DNA from: Cherax quadricarinatus
Taxonomy: Eukaryota > Arthropoda > Malacostraca > Decapoda > Parastacidae
DNA: 64,000 nucleotides
Reading direction: 5' to 3'
Assembly: GCF_038502225.1 (NCBI RefSeq)
Contig: NC_091341.1
Span: 3,585,753-3,649,752, forward strand
A model generated the notes under the pieces. The model saw nothing but the letters and a program-made list of their open reading frames with translations, had not been told where the DNA came from and made no database searches. The position numbers and the translations under genes were made by a program. Positions 41,535 through 52,154 of the stretch are shown here, in pieces; the first letter of the stretch is position 1, and each line of letters begins with the position of its first letter.

Positions 41535-41790
41535 ACCATAGGCACAATTAGATAACAATATCAACATCTGTATGATCCAAGAATCATCAACCTGCTGCCA
41601 GCAGAATCAACATCCTCATGGTCCAACCTGCTACCAGCATATGTCAGATATAATGCTGCAGATGTTTTGAAGAGGAAACTGCATCGCTTCGTCTTGGAGA
41701 AGCCAAATCAGCCTGGTTGTGATACTCGTGTATGCCTTCGCGTTGCCAGCAGCAACAGCCTAATTTACCAGTCAACATGATAGTCTGTGA
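41535..41790 (+). mobile_element. CR1-like LINE C-terminal fragment
   Basis: The plus strand encodes NLLPAYVRYNAADVLKRKLH followed by RFVLEKPNQPGCDTRVCLRV and ASSNSL. This is the ending seen in CR1-type ORF2 proteins and is distinct from LINE-B. Confidence 0.7.
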
Positions 41791-42059
41791 AGGTGTAAAA
41801 TCACAGGTGTCGCAGACACACGATGCTGCAGCCTTCAAATAAAACGGGTGATTTCGCACGCTTTTGAGTTCGTCGATTTTTACTCGATCTAAGCCTCCGC
41901 AAAAATTTAATGCTAGTTATTCTAGGTTAACATAAATGATCCCTTATTTACATACACTTTACCTACAATAGCGATATAACAAACAAGAGGTTTACACTTG
42001 TCAGTTGCTACAAACCTGAGACCGTTTAAAATGTTGATATCCACATGCACGCTGTATGA

Positions 42060-42125
42060 CCTACAACCCTAAGAGAGCCTTGATACCGGTAAGGGGCTCT
42101 TGATCCAGGGAATTGGGCCTATAGC
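42060..42125 (-). repeat. Dispersed repeat J fragment
   Basis: GGGGCTCTTGATCCAGGGAA and TTGGGCCTATAGC are the inverse of phrases in the 16135 copy. Confidence 0.55.
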
Positions 42126-42229
42126 TTCTCTTAGTAACAGTAATAATGTTTTAACAGATACAAGGATAGTTATACTGTTTACTGGGAACATAATCTAACT
42201 TTCTTTCCCTATCATATTGAAGCATAGAG

Positions 42230-42400
42230 GAGGCTTTGGCTACGTGGGTAAATCAAAATTTGCCAGTCTGACTTGTCAGCCTGAGCTGGGAGATTTTAGT
42301 AAGCGAAGAGGATAACGTCAAGCATTCCACTATGGGTTCAGTATCTATGAGAGCCTAACAGTTTACGTTCCAGCAGAGCTGGAGTTGGTATCACGGGGAA
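42230..42400 (+). repeat. Dispersed repeat F, diverged
   Basis: CAGCCTGAGCTGGGAGATTT, GGGTTCAGTATCTATG and TCCAGCAGAGCTGGAGTTGG. Confidence 0.55.
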
Positions 42401-42654
42401 CACAGAGTGAGGCAGCGAAGGAACAACGTAAATAAACCATTATAGTTGCGGTTAAAAGCATCTTGATCAAGTTTACAAGCAACTTTTACCCAACAATTGA
42501 ATACTTCCAGCTAGTACTGCATTTTCGTACACAGGACTGAAGTGTTTTCTGCAATATATTCCAGCAAGTACTGGGATTTTCTTACGTAGGCTTCAAGTGT
42601 TTTCTTACAATATAATTCAGCAGGTACTGCAGTTTTGTTACGCAGGATTCTGGA

Positions 42655-42727
42655 GAGAGAGTTTATCTGGAGAGAGTTCCGGGGGTCAACGCCCCCGCGG
42701 CCCGGTCTGTGACCAGGCCTCCTTAGG
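42655..42727 (-). mobile_element. Solo LINE-B 3' tail
   Basis: TTTATCTGGAGAGAGTTCCG, GGTCAACGCCCCCGCGGCCC and GACCAGGCCTCC. Directly abuts the SINE1 end. Confidence 0.8.
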
Positions 42728-42882
42728 TCAGTGTCCCAGGATCAGACTAACACCCAGTACCCATTTTACTGATGGGGAACATAGACAACTGCAATGTTTC
42801 TACTCTGGCTGGGAATCGAACCCAGGCCCTCACCGTGTGAAGCGAGAGCGTTAACCACCAGGCCACCAGAGCCCCTTAGTGT
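42728..42882 (-). mobile_element. SINE1, inverted copy
   Basis: Minus-strand A box (TGGCCTGGTGGTTAACGC) and B box (GGGTTCGATTCCC) are better conserved than in the 15592 copy. The body includes GGGTACTGGGTGTTAGTC. Confidence 0.85.
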
Positions 42883-43588
42883 GTTTCCTTACACAAGATA
42901 TGATATTCCAGAAGAACTGGAGTTGTCTAGCGCACTTTTTCCTTGGATGTGACCCACAATAGTCTGATAACACACACATCCTTCGTCACTGCTATAGGTA
43001 AGTATGCGAATCATTGGTGTTTCTTCGTGGTAGGAAGTCTAGACTAGGAAGAAATAATAGAAGACGAAGGAGGGGAACAAGAAGAACAAAGATAACTAGG
43101 CACGTTGTTGGCACAACTACCTGGAGATTGTATCAGGCTTTCCCCCCTTCCCTAATCCACGGCTTCCTTGACGCCGAAGGCTCGAACCTTCGTGCTGGGT
43201 GAACCCATTTAAACCCTCTCACGAGTCATACCCCTCCCCCTCTCCATGCCTACCCCGCTCCGAGGGATGTACCCCCTACCCACCTCCCCTTCCCTGGCCT
43301 CAGCAATATACAACGCCAGCGTCTTCATCTTCGAATTTAGTCCGGTCTAAAATATCAGCCGGGCGCTGGGTTTATCCACTGGCGGTTTATCCTGCCATTT
43401 ACGGTTTATCCTTCCGCCAAGAGTTTATCTTTCCGCTGAGGGTTTATAGAGGCGGTGTGGTCTAGCAGGTTGCTGGGAAGCGGTGGATGGCACTCTCACA
43501 AGTTTTAATCATAAAGCCACACTGATGCCCTGCAGGGAATTGGATTAAAACGTTTTTCAATAAGTCTGATAACGAATATCCGTATGTT

Positions 43589-43590
<2 letters not shown>
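42883..43590. other. Unassigned; GGTTTATC direct repeats
   Basis: CGGTTTATCC/GAGTTTATCT phrases repeat at 43368-43452. No gene recognised. Confidence 0.5.

Positions 43591-43646
<56 letters not shown>
43591..43646. repeat. (GA)n microsatellite
   Basis: About 28 GA dinucleotides. Confidence 0.96.
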
Positions 43647-43649
<3 letters not shown>

Positions 43650-43664
43650 TTCATTTGCCAAAAT

Positions 43665-44055
43665 TAGATATAGCAGCAGTGTGCTGCTACCCTATTCAAC
43701 AGGATAGTTACACAGTGGGAACACCAGTTGTGTGCTGCTACCATATACTGTATGACAGTTACACAGTGGGAACACCAGCTGTGTGCTGCTACCATATTTT
43801 ATACGAAAGTTACACAGTGGGAACACCAGTTGTGTGCTGCTACCATATACTGTATGACAGTTACACAGTGGGAACACCAGATGTGTGCTGCTACCATATT
43901 TTATAAGATAGTTACACATTGGGAACAAAAGCTACGTTTCTCCGTCATATTCCATTACACAGGATGGGTCACAACGTAGAAATGTGTCAGCCTGAGCTGA
44001 CATTCCAGCAGAGTTGGAGTTACCATCACTTCAGAAGTGTCTTCTGTCAGGGGTG
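43665..44055 (+). repeat. Repeat F with internal 51-bp expansion (5 units)
   Basis: The segment GTGTGCTGCTACCATATACT through ACACAGTGGGAACACCAG is single-copy in other F copies but repeated five times here (43677-43930), with two alternating subtypes (ATACTGTATGACAG and ATTTTATACGAAAG). The F body then continues to CATCACTTCAGAAGTG. Confidence 0.85.
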
Positions 44056-44227
44056 AGGAGGAGGGGATGAGGGGAGGAGAGAGGAGTAGCAGAGAGATTT
44101 TGCAGAGAAGGAAGAAGAAAATGAAGAATGATGGAGGATGGTAGGGTGGGCAGATTAAACTTACGGATGGGGAAATGGAGTGGAAAATAGCAAAGGAAGA
44201 TGGAAGGGGTTTTCTAATAAGGTGATG

Positions 44228-44262
44228 GGAGAGCCAGCTTTCCTCTCTCTCTCTCTCTCTTT
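44228..44262. repeat. (CT)n microsatellite
   Basis: CT repeats with some interruption; flanked by T/C-rich sequence. Confidence 0.85.
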
Positions 44263-44629
44263 CCATCTATCTTTCCCTCCCTCCTTCCCTCCCCTCCGTC
44301 ACACAACAGCTGCAAAAGGATAGAGAAGAGAGGTGTGCTTGATATGGGAGAGAAATGTGTGATGTGAAAGAAATATGGGGGAAGAGAGTGGAGGGTTGTG
44401 AGAGTGTGTTGGCGAGAGGAGTGACGTGTGTGAGAAGGGGGGAATGAGGGTTTTGGAAGATGAGTGTGGGAGGAGTGTAGGAGAGTGTGGGACGAGTGTA
44501 GGGGAGTGCGAGACGAGTGTGAGGGAGTGAAAAAGGAGTGTGGGGGGAGTGGGAGGGAAGAGTGGATCACCACAGACTGCGAGACGCTCTCTGGAGAATA
44601 CAAATGACTGTTTTTCCTTCACTGTACCA

Positions 44630-45575
44630 GTCCTTCGTGCAGTATTGACCACACAGTGTACACGTCTTCGTGCAGTATTGACCACACAGTGTACACGTCT
44701 TCGTGTAGTATTGACCACACAGTGTACACGTCTTCGTGCAGTATTGACCACAGTGTACACGTCTTCGTGCAGTATTGACCACACAGTGTACGCGTCTTCG
44801 TGCAGTATTGACCACACAGTGTACGCGTCTTCGTGCAGTATTGACCACACAGTGTACACGTCTTCGTGCAGTATTGACCACAGTGTACACGTCTTCGTGC
44901 AGTATTGACCACACAGTGTACACGTCTTCGTGTAGTATTGACCACAGTGTACACGTCTTCGTGTAGTATTGACCACAGTGTACACGTCTTCGTGTAGTAT
45001 TGACCACAGTGTACACGTCTTCGTGTAGTATTGACCACAGTGTACACGTCTTCGTGTAGTATTGACCACAGTGTACACGTCTTCGTGTAGTATTGACCAC
45101 AGTGTACACGTCTTCGTGTAGTATTGACCACAGTGTACACGTCTTCGTGTAGTATTGACCACAGTGTACACGTCTTCGTGTAGTATTGACCACAGTGTAC
45201 ACGTCTTCGTGTAGTATTGACCACAGTGTACACGTCTTCGTGCAGTATTGACCACAGTGTACACGTCTTCGTGTAGTATTGACCACAGTGTACACGTCTT
45301 CGTGTAGTATTGACCACAATGTACACGTCTTCGTGTAGTATTGACCACACAGTGTACACGTCTTCGTGCAGTATTGACCACAGTGTACACGTCTTCGTGC
45401 AGTATTGACCACAGTGTACACGTCTTCGTGCAGTATTGACCACAGTGTACACGTCTTCGTGTAGTATTGACCACAGTGTACACGTCTTCGTGCAGTATTG
45501 ACCACACAGTGTACACGTCTTCGTGTAGTATTGACCACACAGTGTACACATCTTCGTGTAGTATTGACCACACAG
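44630..45575. repeat. 31/33-bp minisatellite, about 30 units
   Basis: Unit GTACACGTCTTCGTGTAGTA plus TTGACCACAGT. Some units have CACACAGT, making 33 bp. Outer parts are rich in GTGCAGTATTG, the middle in GTGTAGTATTG. Minus-strand reading gives repeats such as VNTTRRRVHC up to 424 codons; artefact. Confidence 0.96.
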
Positions 45576-45838
45576 TTATATGTCATAGTGTTTGCTTACG
45601 TGTCTTTCTAAACCAACTTGTCGGTATTTATTACCAAGGTTTATACCACCACACAGTGTACCAGTCACCATGTAGTATTGACCTCACAGTCACAGTCGCT
45701 AATATAAGTGTACACCCCCCTCAACCATGTAGTGTGTGCTCAAGTGCTCTCTTAAGCCTAAAACACCTACTTAATACACAGATAAAACACTGTGTAATGA
45801 GAAGAAATTAATAAAAATCTACTAATGTTGGTGGAATT
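45576..45838. other. Decayed minisatellite edge and P-like scrap
   Basis: Isolated CACACAGTGTACCAG and CATGTAGTATTGACC phrases extend the array. CCAACTTGTCGGTATTTATTAC resembles a P end, split here into CCAACTTGTCGG and TATTTATTAC. Confidence 0.55.
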
Positions 45839-45839
45839 A

Positions 45840-46260
45840 CCGACAATGTTAGGTAAAAGGACAAGTGCAACTAATGCGACATTTTATTGTAGCAACGTTT
45901 CGCTCTCCAGGAGCTTAGTCTCTGTATTGTTTGAAGACACACACACTTATGCAACATATGGGAATCTTTATTGAGGAAACGTTTCGCCACACAGTGGCTT
46001 TATCAGTCCAATACAAAGCAGAAAGGTGTAAGGAGAGGACAAGTTTGAGGTAATTAGTCCCTCAGCCTGGAGTCGATGTGTTCAGTCCATCAATCGTGTA
46101 GAATGTACAGTATAGGGCCGTAGACGTGGCTTATGTACTGTAGTAAGGCGAGGCGGCGGGGTCATAGTGGAACCATCCACTAGTCTAAGTAGCTCCTGGA
46201 AAGCGAAACGTTGCCACAGTAAAATGTTGCATTAGTTGCACTTGTGTTTTTTCCTAAAAT
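45840..46260. mobile_element. Nested foldback elements
   Basis: The outer foldback (AGTGCAACTAATGCGACATT at 45865 and AATGTTGCATTAGTTGCACT near 46240) is the type found at 40863. A partial P element sits inside it (about 45945-46185), with TTTATTGAGGAAACGTTTCG, CACAGTGGCTTTATCAGTCC and CTCAGCCTGGAGTCGATGTG. Confidence 0.85.
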
Positions 46261-46514
46261 AAATAACAGAAAATACAGTAATGTTTTATATTCATAAATT
46301 CAGTTTTGAACGTAGAAAATGGAGTACGGAGAGTAACACTCAGAACACACTGCCTCCAACACTTCACGATAAATCCATCAGTTTATATTAAAACTTGACG
46401 CTTCGGGAACACTTGGTAATGGTCCTGGTCGGCCGAAACGTCTTGCTTCAGTTTCTAGTTAGTTGCTAAAATGAAGTAGTATTTGTATATGCAGTTATTT
46501 CAAACAGACGCTAA

Positions 46515-46518
46515 TTGT

Positions 46519-46556
<38 letters not shown>
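46515..46556. repeat. (GTA)n microsatellite
   Basis: About 13 GTA trinucleotides. Confidence 0.95.
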
Positions 46557-46557
<1 letters not shown>

Positions 46558-46604
46558 CCAGCAGTACCAGCATGTGTGAAACACACTAGTTTTTTGTATA
46601 TGTC

Positions 46605-46652
<48 letters not shown>

Positions 46653-46656
46653 TGTA

Positions 46657-46728
<72 letters not shown>

Positions 46729-47175
46729 CTCTCTCTCTCTCTCTCCCCTCTCTCTCTCTCTCCCCTCTCCCTCCCTTCCTCTCTTCCCTCCCTTCCTCTC
46801 TTCCCTCCCTTCCTCTCCCCCTCACTCTCTCCTTCCCTCCCTTTCTCTTCCTCTCTCCCTTTCTCTTCCTCTCTCCCTTCCTCCCCCTCTCTTCCCTCCA
46901 TCCCCCCTCTGTTCCTCTCTCCCCCCTCTGTTCCTCTCTCCCCCCTCTCTCTTCCTCCCCGCTCTCTCTTCCTCCCTCCCCCTCTCTTCCTTCCTCCCTC
47001 CCCCTCTCTTCCTTCCTCCCTCCCCCTCTCTTCCACCCTCCCTCCCATTCTCTCCCTCCCCCACACTCTCTTACTCCCCCTGTCTTCCTTCTTCCCTCCC
47101 ACTCTTTCTTCCTCCCCCTCTCTTCTCGCCCCTCTTTCCTCTCCCTCTTCCTTCCTCCGCCCTCTCCCTCCCAGG
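46605..47175. repeat. (GT)n then long polypyrimidine tract
   Basis: (GT)n at 46609-46650, (CT)n at about 46675-46726, then almost pure C/T sequence (CCCTCTCTCTTCCTCC-type phrases) to about 47170. Plus frames read Ser/Leu/Pro, minus frames Arg/Glu/Gly; these are composition artefacts. Confidence 0.95.
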
Positions 47176-47760
47176 TTGTAGTTTAGCATGCCCACACTGT
47201 GGTGGTGGAGGCAGGCAGGCAACACCTACCATAATATACGGTGCCCAGCAACACATTATGCGTCCTGGATTATTCTGGGTTAATATTATGCCAGTAAGGT
47301 GCGCCGGGCGGCTTCTATAAAGACACTCAAGTATTTCCTTAAAGATTTATGTATTCTAATATTCTTCTTGTGTATTTTGTCGGTGATACTCTCAAGTAAC
47401 TGCTAAAATGTTGATTTGTACCTCTTTTTATCATAGTATGCTTAAAGATTTGTGGAACCCGATTTGTGCGAGTCAATGGTAAACATCTGCCAATATATAA
47501 AATATTTTACACATGTTTAGCTAATACGTGAAACATGGGCTTATGATGCCTATTTGAATGTTTACCTATTCTTCATATGTTTCCAGCGGCTGGGTAACGT
47601 TTCGCTTACGTTACTGATTGTAGAGAATTACAACACTGTGGCAGTAATAGTCAAGAGTATGTACTAGCAAAATTGGTTGAAAATAAGTATTGTAAGTAAT
47701 ATCTTGATTTGTGACCTTGTGCCTGAGAGGTTAGTGGACAGCGACCATCCAGGGAGGTAC
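47176..47760. other. Unassigned AT-rich sequence
   Basis: A lone TAACGTTTCGCTTACGTTAC at about 47594. No gene recognised. Confidence 0.5.
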
Positions 47761-47761
47761 T

Positions 47762-47938
47762 ACCCTCCTACCTGGAGGGCATTCCGGGGATCAACGCCCC
47801 CGCGGCCCGGTCCACGACCAGGCCTCCCCGTGGATCAGGGCCTAATCAACGAGGCTGTTACTGCTGGCAGCACGCAGTCCATCGTACGAACCACAGCCCG
47901 GCTGATACGGCACCATCTTTAGGTATCTGTTCAGCTCC
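47762..47938 (-). mobile_element. LINE-B 3'-end fragment
   Basis: One CTACCTGGAGG tail unit, then the hairpin, then GGCTGTTACTGCTGGCAGCA and TTTAGGTATCTGTTCAGCTC. The 5' side stops at the TA/CA microsatellite. Confidence 0.9.
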
Positions 47939-47941
47939 CAC

Positions 47942-48100
<159 letters not shown>

Positions 48101-48188
48101 CATTTCTAAACACGTAGAACCCTGGAATAATTCTTACATACACTTATTCAGTGTACTTTACACTTCGTTTTTCTGTATTTCTTCATTT

Positions 48189-48425
48189 TGGCTGGAATTA
48201 TGCAGAAGCCAGCTGGAATTATGCAGAAGCCAGCTGGAATTATGCAGAAGCCAGCTGGAATTATGCAGAAGCCAGCTGGAATTAGGCAGAAGCCAGCTGG
48301 ACTTAGGCAGAAGCCAGCTGGACTTAGGCAGAAGCCAGCTGGACTTAGGCAGAAGCCAGCTGGACTTAGGCAGAAGCCAGCTGGAATTATGCAGAAGCCA
48401 GCTGAACTTAGGCAGAAGCCAGAAA
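48189..48425. repeat. 21-bp minisatellite, about 11 units
   Basis: Unit AGCTGGAATTATGCAGAAGC plus C. Two subtypes, GGAATTATG and GGACTTAGG, occur in blocks. It reads AGIMQKP/AGLRQKP in one frame. Confidence 0.95.
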
Positions 48426-48654
48426 AAAACTAATGTACAATTTTTTAATCATTCCATTAAGCTCATAAATTAGCTAAAGAAAGTAATTTGGATAATTTGA
48501 AAGAGTCGTATATAAGTATGATCTGTATTTCAGACTACAAAAATAAAACATAATAATTATGTAATGAATCTGTAAGCGAGCCGGAAAACGAGGAAAGTAA
48601 TTGGGATAATACCTGAGGAACGGAGGTAATAACTGTCAGGAAGATGAGTAAGAT
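48426..48654. other. Unassigned AT-rich sequence
   Basis: No recognised gene or repeat. Confidence 0.5.
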
Positions 48655-48787
48655 ACATGTGCAACACTAGGAATCTTTATTGACGGAACGTTTCGCCTCT
48701 GCCGCAGACTTCCTCTGTATTCTACTGATGAAGCCTGCAACACAGGCGAAACGTTTCGTCAACGAAGATTCCTAGTGTTGCACATGT
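48655..48787. mobile_element. Short foldback P element, 45-bp arms
   Basis: Arms 48655-48700 and 48743-48787: ACATGTGCAACACTAGGAAT and its mirror, with GGAACGTTTCGCC facing GGCGAAACGTTTCG. Confidence 0.9.
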
Positions 48788-48834
48788 GTCTCACTCATTA
48801 ACTTGTGAGTGTTGTATACCACTGATAATATAGT

Positions 48835-48900
48835 CAGGAAGGTTTTTTGATGCTGTTGAGAGGCTCTTGATCCAAGAAACTGAGTTTGCATACATCCAGC
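48835..48900 (-). repeat. Dispersed repeat J fragment
   Basis: GGTTTTTTGATGCTGTTGAG and GGCTCTTGATCCAAGAAACT. Confidence 0.5.
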
Positions 48901-48984
48901 TTGACTGATTGACTCTTATTCCCCATTATTATTGTCTATCAGTATCACGACTCTTCAACACCCTTCGTTCGTCCATAACAGGGA

Positions 48985-49165
48985 TTACCAACAGACCTCT
49001 GGCTGTCATCGAAAAGGAACTCCATAAATTCTACATATAATTTCCTCATCAGCCGGGCTGCAATGCATACGCTAGACTGCGGACAGCGGGCATTAATAGC
49101 CTGGTCGATCAGGCCAGCTACCAGGAGGCCTGGTCTTGGACCGGATCGCGAGGACGAGGACTCGA
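48985..49165 (+). mobile_element. Diverged LINE-B-type tail
   Basis: CCTCTGGCTGTCATCGAAAA, TCATCAGCCGGGCTGCAATG and the hairpin-like CGAG...CTCG (49149-49164), then GCTACAGGTATCCTC. Confidence 0.7.
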
Positions 49166-49189
49166 AGCGGCTACAGGTATCCTCTACCT

Positions 49190-50391
49190 AGAGGTTACCT
49201 GGAGGTTATTCCGGGGATCAACGCCCCCGCGGCTCGGTCCATGACCAGGCCTCCCGATGGATCAGGGCCTGATCAACTAGGCTGTTACTGCTGGCCGCAC
49301 GCAGTCCGACGTACGAGCCACAGCCCGGCTGATCCGGCACTGACTTTAGGTATCTGTCCAGCTCTCTCTTGAAGGCAGCCAGGGGTTTATTGGTAATTCC
49401 CCTAATGCTTGATGGGAGGCTGTTGAACAGTTTTGGGCCCCGGACACTTATGGTGTTTTCCCTTAGTGTACCAATGGCGCCCCTACTTTTTATTGGGGGC
49501 ATTTTGCATCGCCTGCCCAGTCTTTTACTTTCGTAGGGAGTGATTTCTGTGTGCAGATTTGGGACCATTCCTTCCAAGATTTTCCAAGTGTAGATTATGA
49601 TATATCTCTCCCTCCTGCGTTCCAACGAGTACAAGTCAAGTGCTTCCAAGCGTTCCCAGTAGTTAAGGTGCTTGACAGAACTTATACGTGCAGTAAAGGA
49701 TCTCTGTACACTCTCTAGATCTGCGATTTCACCTGCTTTGAATGGAGATGTTAATGTACAGCAGTATTCCAGCCTAGAGAGAACAAGTGATTTGAAAAGG
49801 ATCATCATGGGCTTGGCATCTCTCGTTTTGAAAGTTCTCATTATCCATCCTATCATTTTCTTTGCACGTGCGATCGTGGCACTGTTGTGATCCTTGAAAG
49901 TGAGATCCTCAGACATTACTACTCCCAGGTCCCTTACATTATTTTTCCGCTCTATTGTATGGCCGGAGTCAGTAGTATACTCTGTTCTAGTTATTATCTC
50001 CTCCAGTTTTCCATAACGGAGTAGTTGGAATTTGTCCTCATTGAACATCATATTGTTTACCGTTGCCCACTGGAAAACTTTGTTTATATCTTCTTGGAGG
50101 TTAACCGCGTCCTCATCCGCAAAGGATGATACGGTGCTGTGGTGTATATCTCTGTTTATGTCTGATATGAGGATAAGGAATAAGATGGGGGCGAGTACTG
50201 TGCCTTGTGGAACAGAGCTCTTCACTATGGCAGCCTCCGATTTAACTCTGTTGACCACTACTCTGTGTTCGATTTGTTAGGAAGTTGAAGATCCATCTCC
50301 CCACTTTCCCAGTTATTCCTTTAGCACGTATTTTATGGGCTATTACGCCATGATCGCATTTGTCAAATGCTTTTGCAAAGTCTGTGTATAT
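49190..50391 (-). pseudogene. LINE-B second copy, catalytic motif deleted
   Basis: Nearly identical to the 33833-35175 copy. An in-frame 33-bp deletion at about 50112-50115 removes the second catalytic Asp and the following residues, so FADDT becomes FADEDAV. A further 2-bp loss at about 50263 (CTCTGTG versus CTCTTTGTG) breaks the frame upstream. The 5' truncation is at 50391. The 3' end carries CTAGAGGTTACCTGGAGG. The retained frame is 49218-50258. Confidence 0.92.
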
Positions 50392-51287
50392 AGGTAACCA
50401 TATTTCTTCCGTGGGTGCTTAGTAAATGTCTCACTTAGTGGAAGGGTTAAGTTAGGCAGCTTGCGGACGCCAGATTATCATGAACTTACCCCAATAGTAA
50501 TAAATCGGTAGTAAACCGTGTTGCCGTGTGTTGTGCTGAATCTCACTGACTTATACCACGGTTGGCCTCCACAGCACAAGATACCAGCCCAGCTTCTCCA
50601 GATTCAAGACAACAGAATCTTCGCCAAGTACATATACGGAAGAACTGGCTATGCTAAAGTATACAGGCACTTATACTTTTTCTTAAATCCCTTCCTTCAT
50701 TTTCTGTTACAGAAAGGCCTCGTGTCGCAACACACTGGTACAACTGGTATCACATAATATAAGCCGCGAAAATCAACTACGACAGTGTCCTCGAGAGAGG
50801 AAACAAGCTAAAGTTACAACCGTCGATAAAGTAGTGAGAATCCTTCCTGGTGAGGCACGGCATCCCACAACAATGACGCAGCCTTTCCTAGTAACTTCCA
50901 CTGTATTACTAAGCCACAGCAGACAAATTTATTATAGCCGGCTGCACTGCTCGAGAACAAAGGCCAGTAACTGCGTGTTTTCACAAGGATCGAGCGTTCC
51001 AGTGGCTGCGTGAAGCACTTTTTTTTCAGGGTTGTGTCAGAGCATTGTATTTCACTCGTAGGCTGTGAATGGCAGGAAAATGGACAGCGGGTGGAAAAGT
51101 GATGGGTGGTCCGTCTTGAAGAGTGACAGGTGAGGCCCCCATTGTCCCGACCCACTAGTGTCCCTGGGACTACTACAGCTGCTGCTTCCAGGCTGACTTG
51201 CACTATCCGGCTACAAAGTGTCTCATATGGTCCCAGCATACCTCCCTGTGCTTAATGGTCCCAACGACTCTTCATGTGTGCTGACAG
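50392..51287. other. Unassigned sequence
   Basis: Two short open frames (plus 50518-50757, minus 50814-51239) have no recognised domain. Single-copy-looking sequence; no evidence of an exon. Confidence 0.5.
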
Positions 51288-51312
51288 AGCTTACCTGGAG
51301 GTTACCTGAACG
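51288..51312 (-). mobile_element. Isolated LINE-B tail repeat
   Basis: CTTACCTGGAGGTTACCTGA equals two tail units with no LINE body next to them. Confidence 0.6.
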
Positions 51313-51374
51313 TTGAAGTTTTAAGAATTTTTTATTGCTTCGAATATAGTACACAGATCCCAATCCTTTTGTTG

Positions 51375-51640
51375 TCGGAGGTAGTGGTGGTGATACTGGT
51401 GGTGGTGGTGGTGATACTGGTGGTGGTGGTGGTGATACTGGTGGTGGTGGCGGTGATACTGGTGGTGGTGGGGGGCAGTGATACTGGTGGTGGCGGGGGC
51501 GGTGATACTGGTGGTGGCGGGGGCGATGATACTGGTGGTGGCGGGGGCGGTGATACTGGTGGTGGCGGGGGCGATGATACTGGTGGTGGCGGGGGCGGTG
51601 ATACTGGTGGTGGCGGGGGCGATGATACTGGTGGTAGTAA
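51375..51640. repeat. 15-24-bp GGT/GGGGGC minisatellite
   Basis: Left part GGTGGTGGTGGTGATACT, right part GGTGGTGGCGGGGGCGATGA plus TACT with alternating GGTGATACT and GATGATACT. G-rich on plus. Confidence 0.93.
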
Positions 51641-52154
51641 AAATGAGTTGAGATGTTTCCAAGGTGGTGGTCCCAAGTGGTCGAGTTTTGGCCCCAGACA
51701 TTGTAAACGGTTTAAAATTCCCCCAGTTCTTAAATAGGTGTTTAATCACTCTCATGTCTATTAAGAAATAAAGTCTGTTTTCTCTCTATTCGGCTATCTC
51801 TTAAAAGTCCAGGTTTGTGTTCTCTCTCAGTCCACATTCACAGTCTTTTCGCATGGATGACCTATCTCAGTTTCCCTTCCTTCTATTTCAAACTTGACAC
51901 AAAATACTGCTCATTTCGTTTAGTATTTTATTTGAGGTGGAAGAGGATTTGTAGAGGGTAAAAGGGATTTATGTTTTTTTATTATTATTTAACGGCACTA
52001 GATATACTTTTTTTTTTGCAATTGATGTGAAATTTGAAGCAACAGGGATATACTGCAACAAGCAGGAGTTTATATCTTACTGGTGTAGAATTTTTGTGGT
52101 AGTTTCAAGTTGTCGTGCTACGGTTTCTCCGAGGTTAGTCTGTCTAGAGACACT
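51641..52154. other. Unassigned AT-rich sequence
   Basis: No recognised gene or repeat. Confidence 0.5.

Noticed and set aside
42780..42882. Possible tRNA gene on the minus strand
   Set aside because: Good A and B boxes but shared SINE1 body and other copies; no clean cloverleaf.
44299..45573. 424-codon minus-strand frame
   Set aside because: 31-bp tandem repeat read in rotating frames; no protein features.
50518..51239. Possible host exons in the single-copy-looking stretch
   Set aside because: Short frames on both strands without recognisable homology or convincing splice sites.
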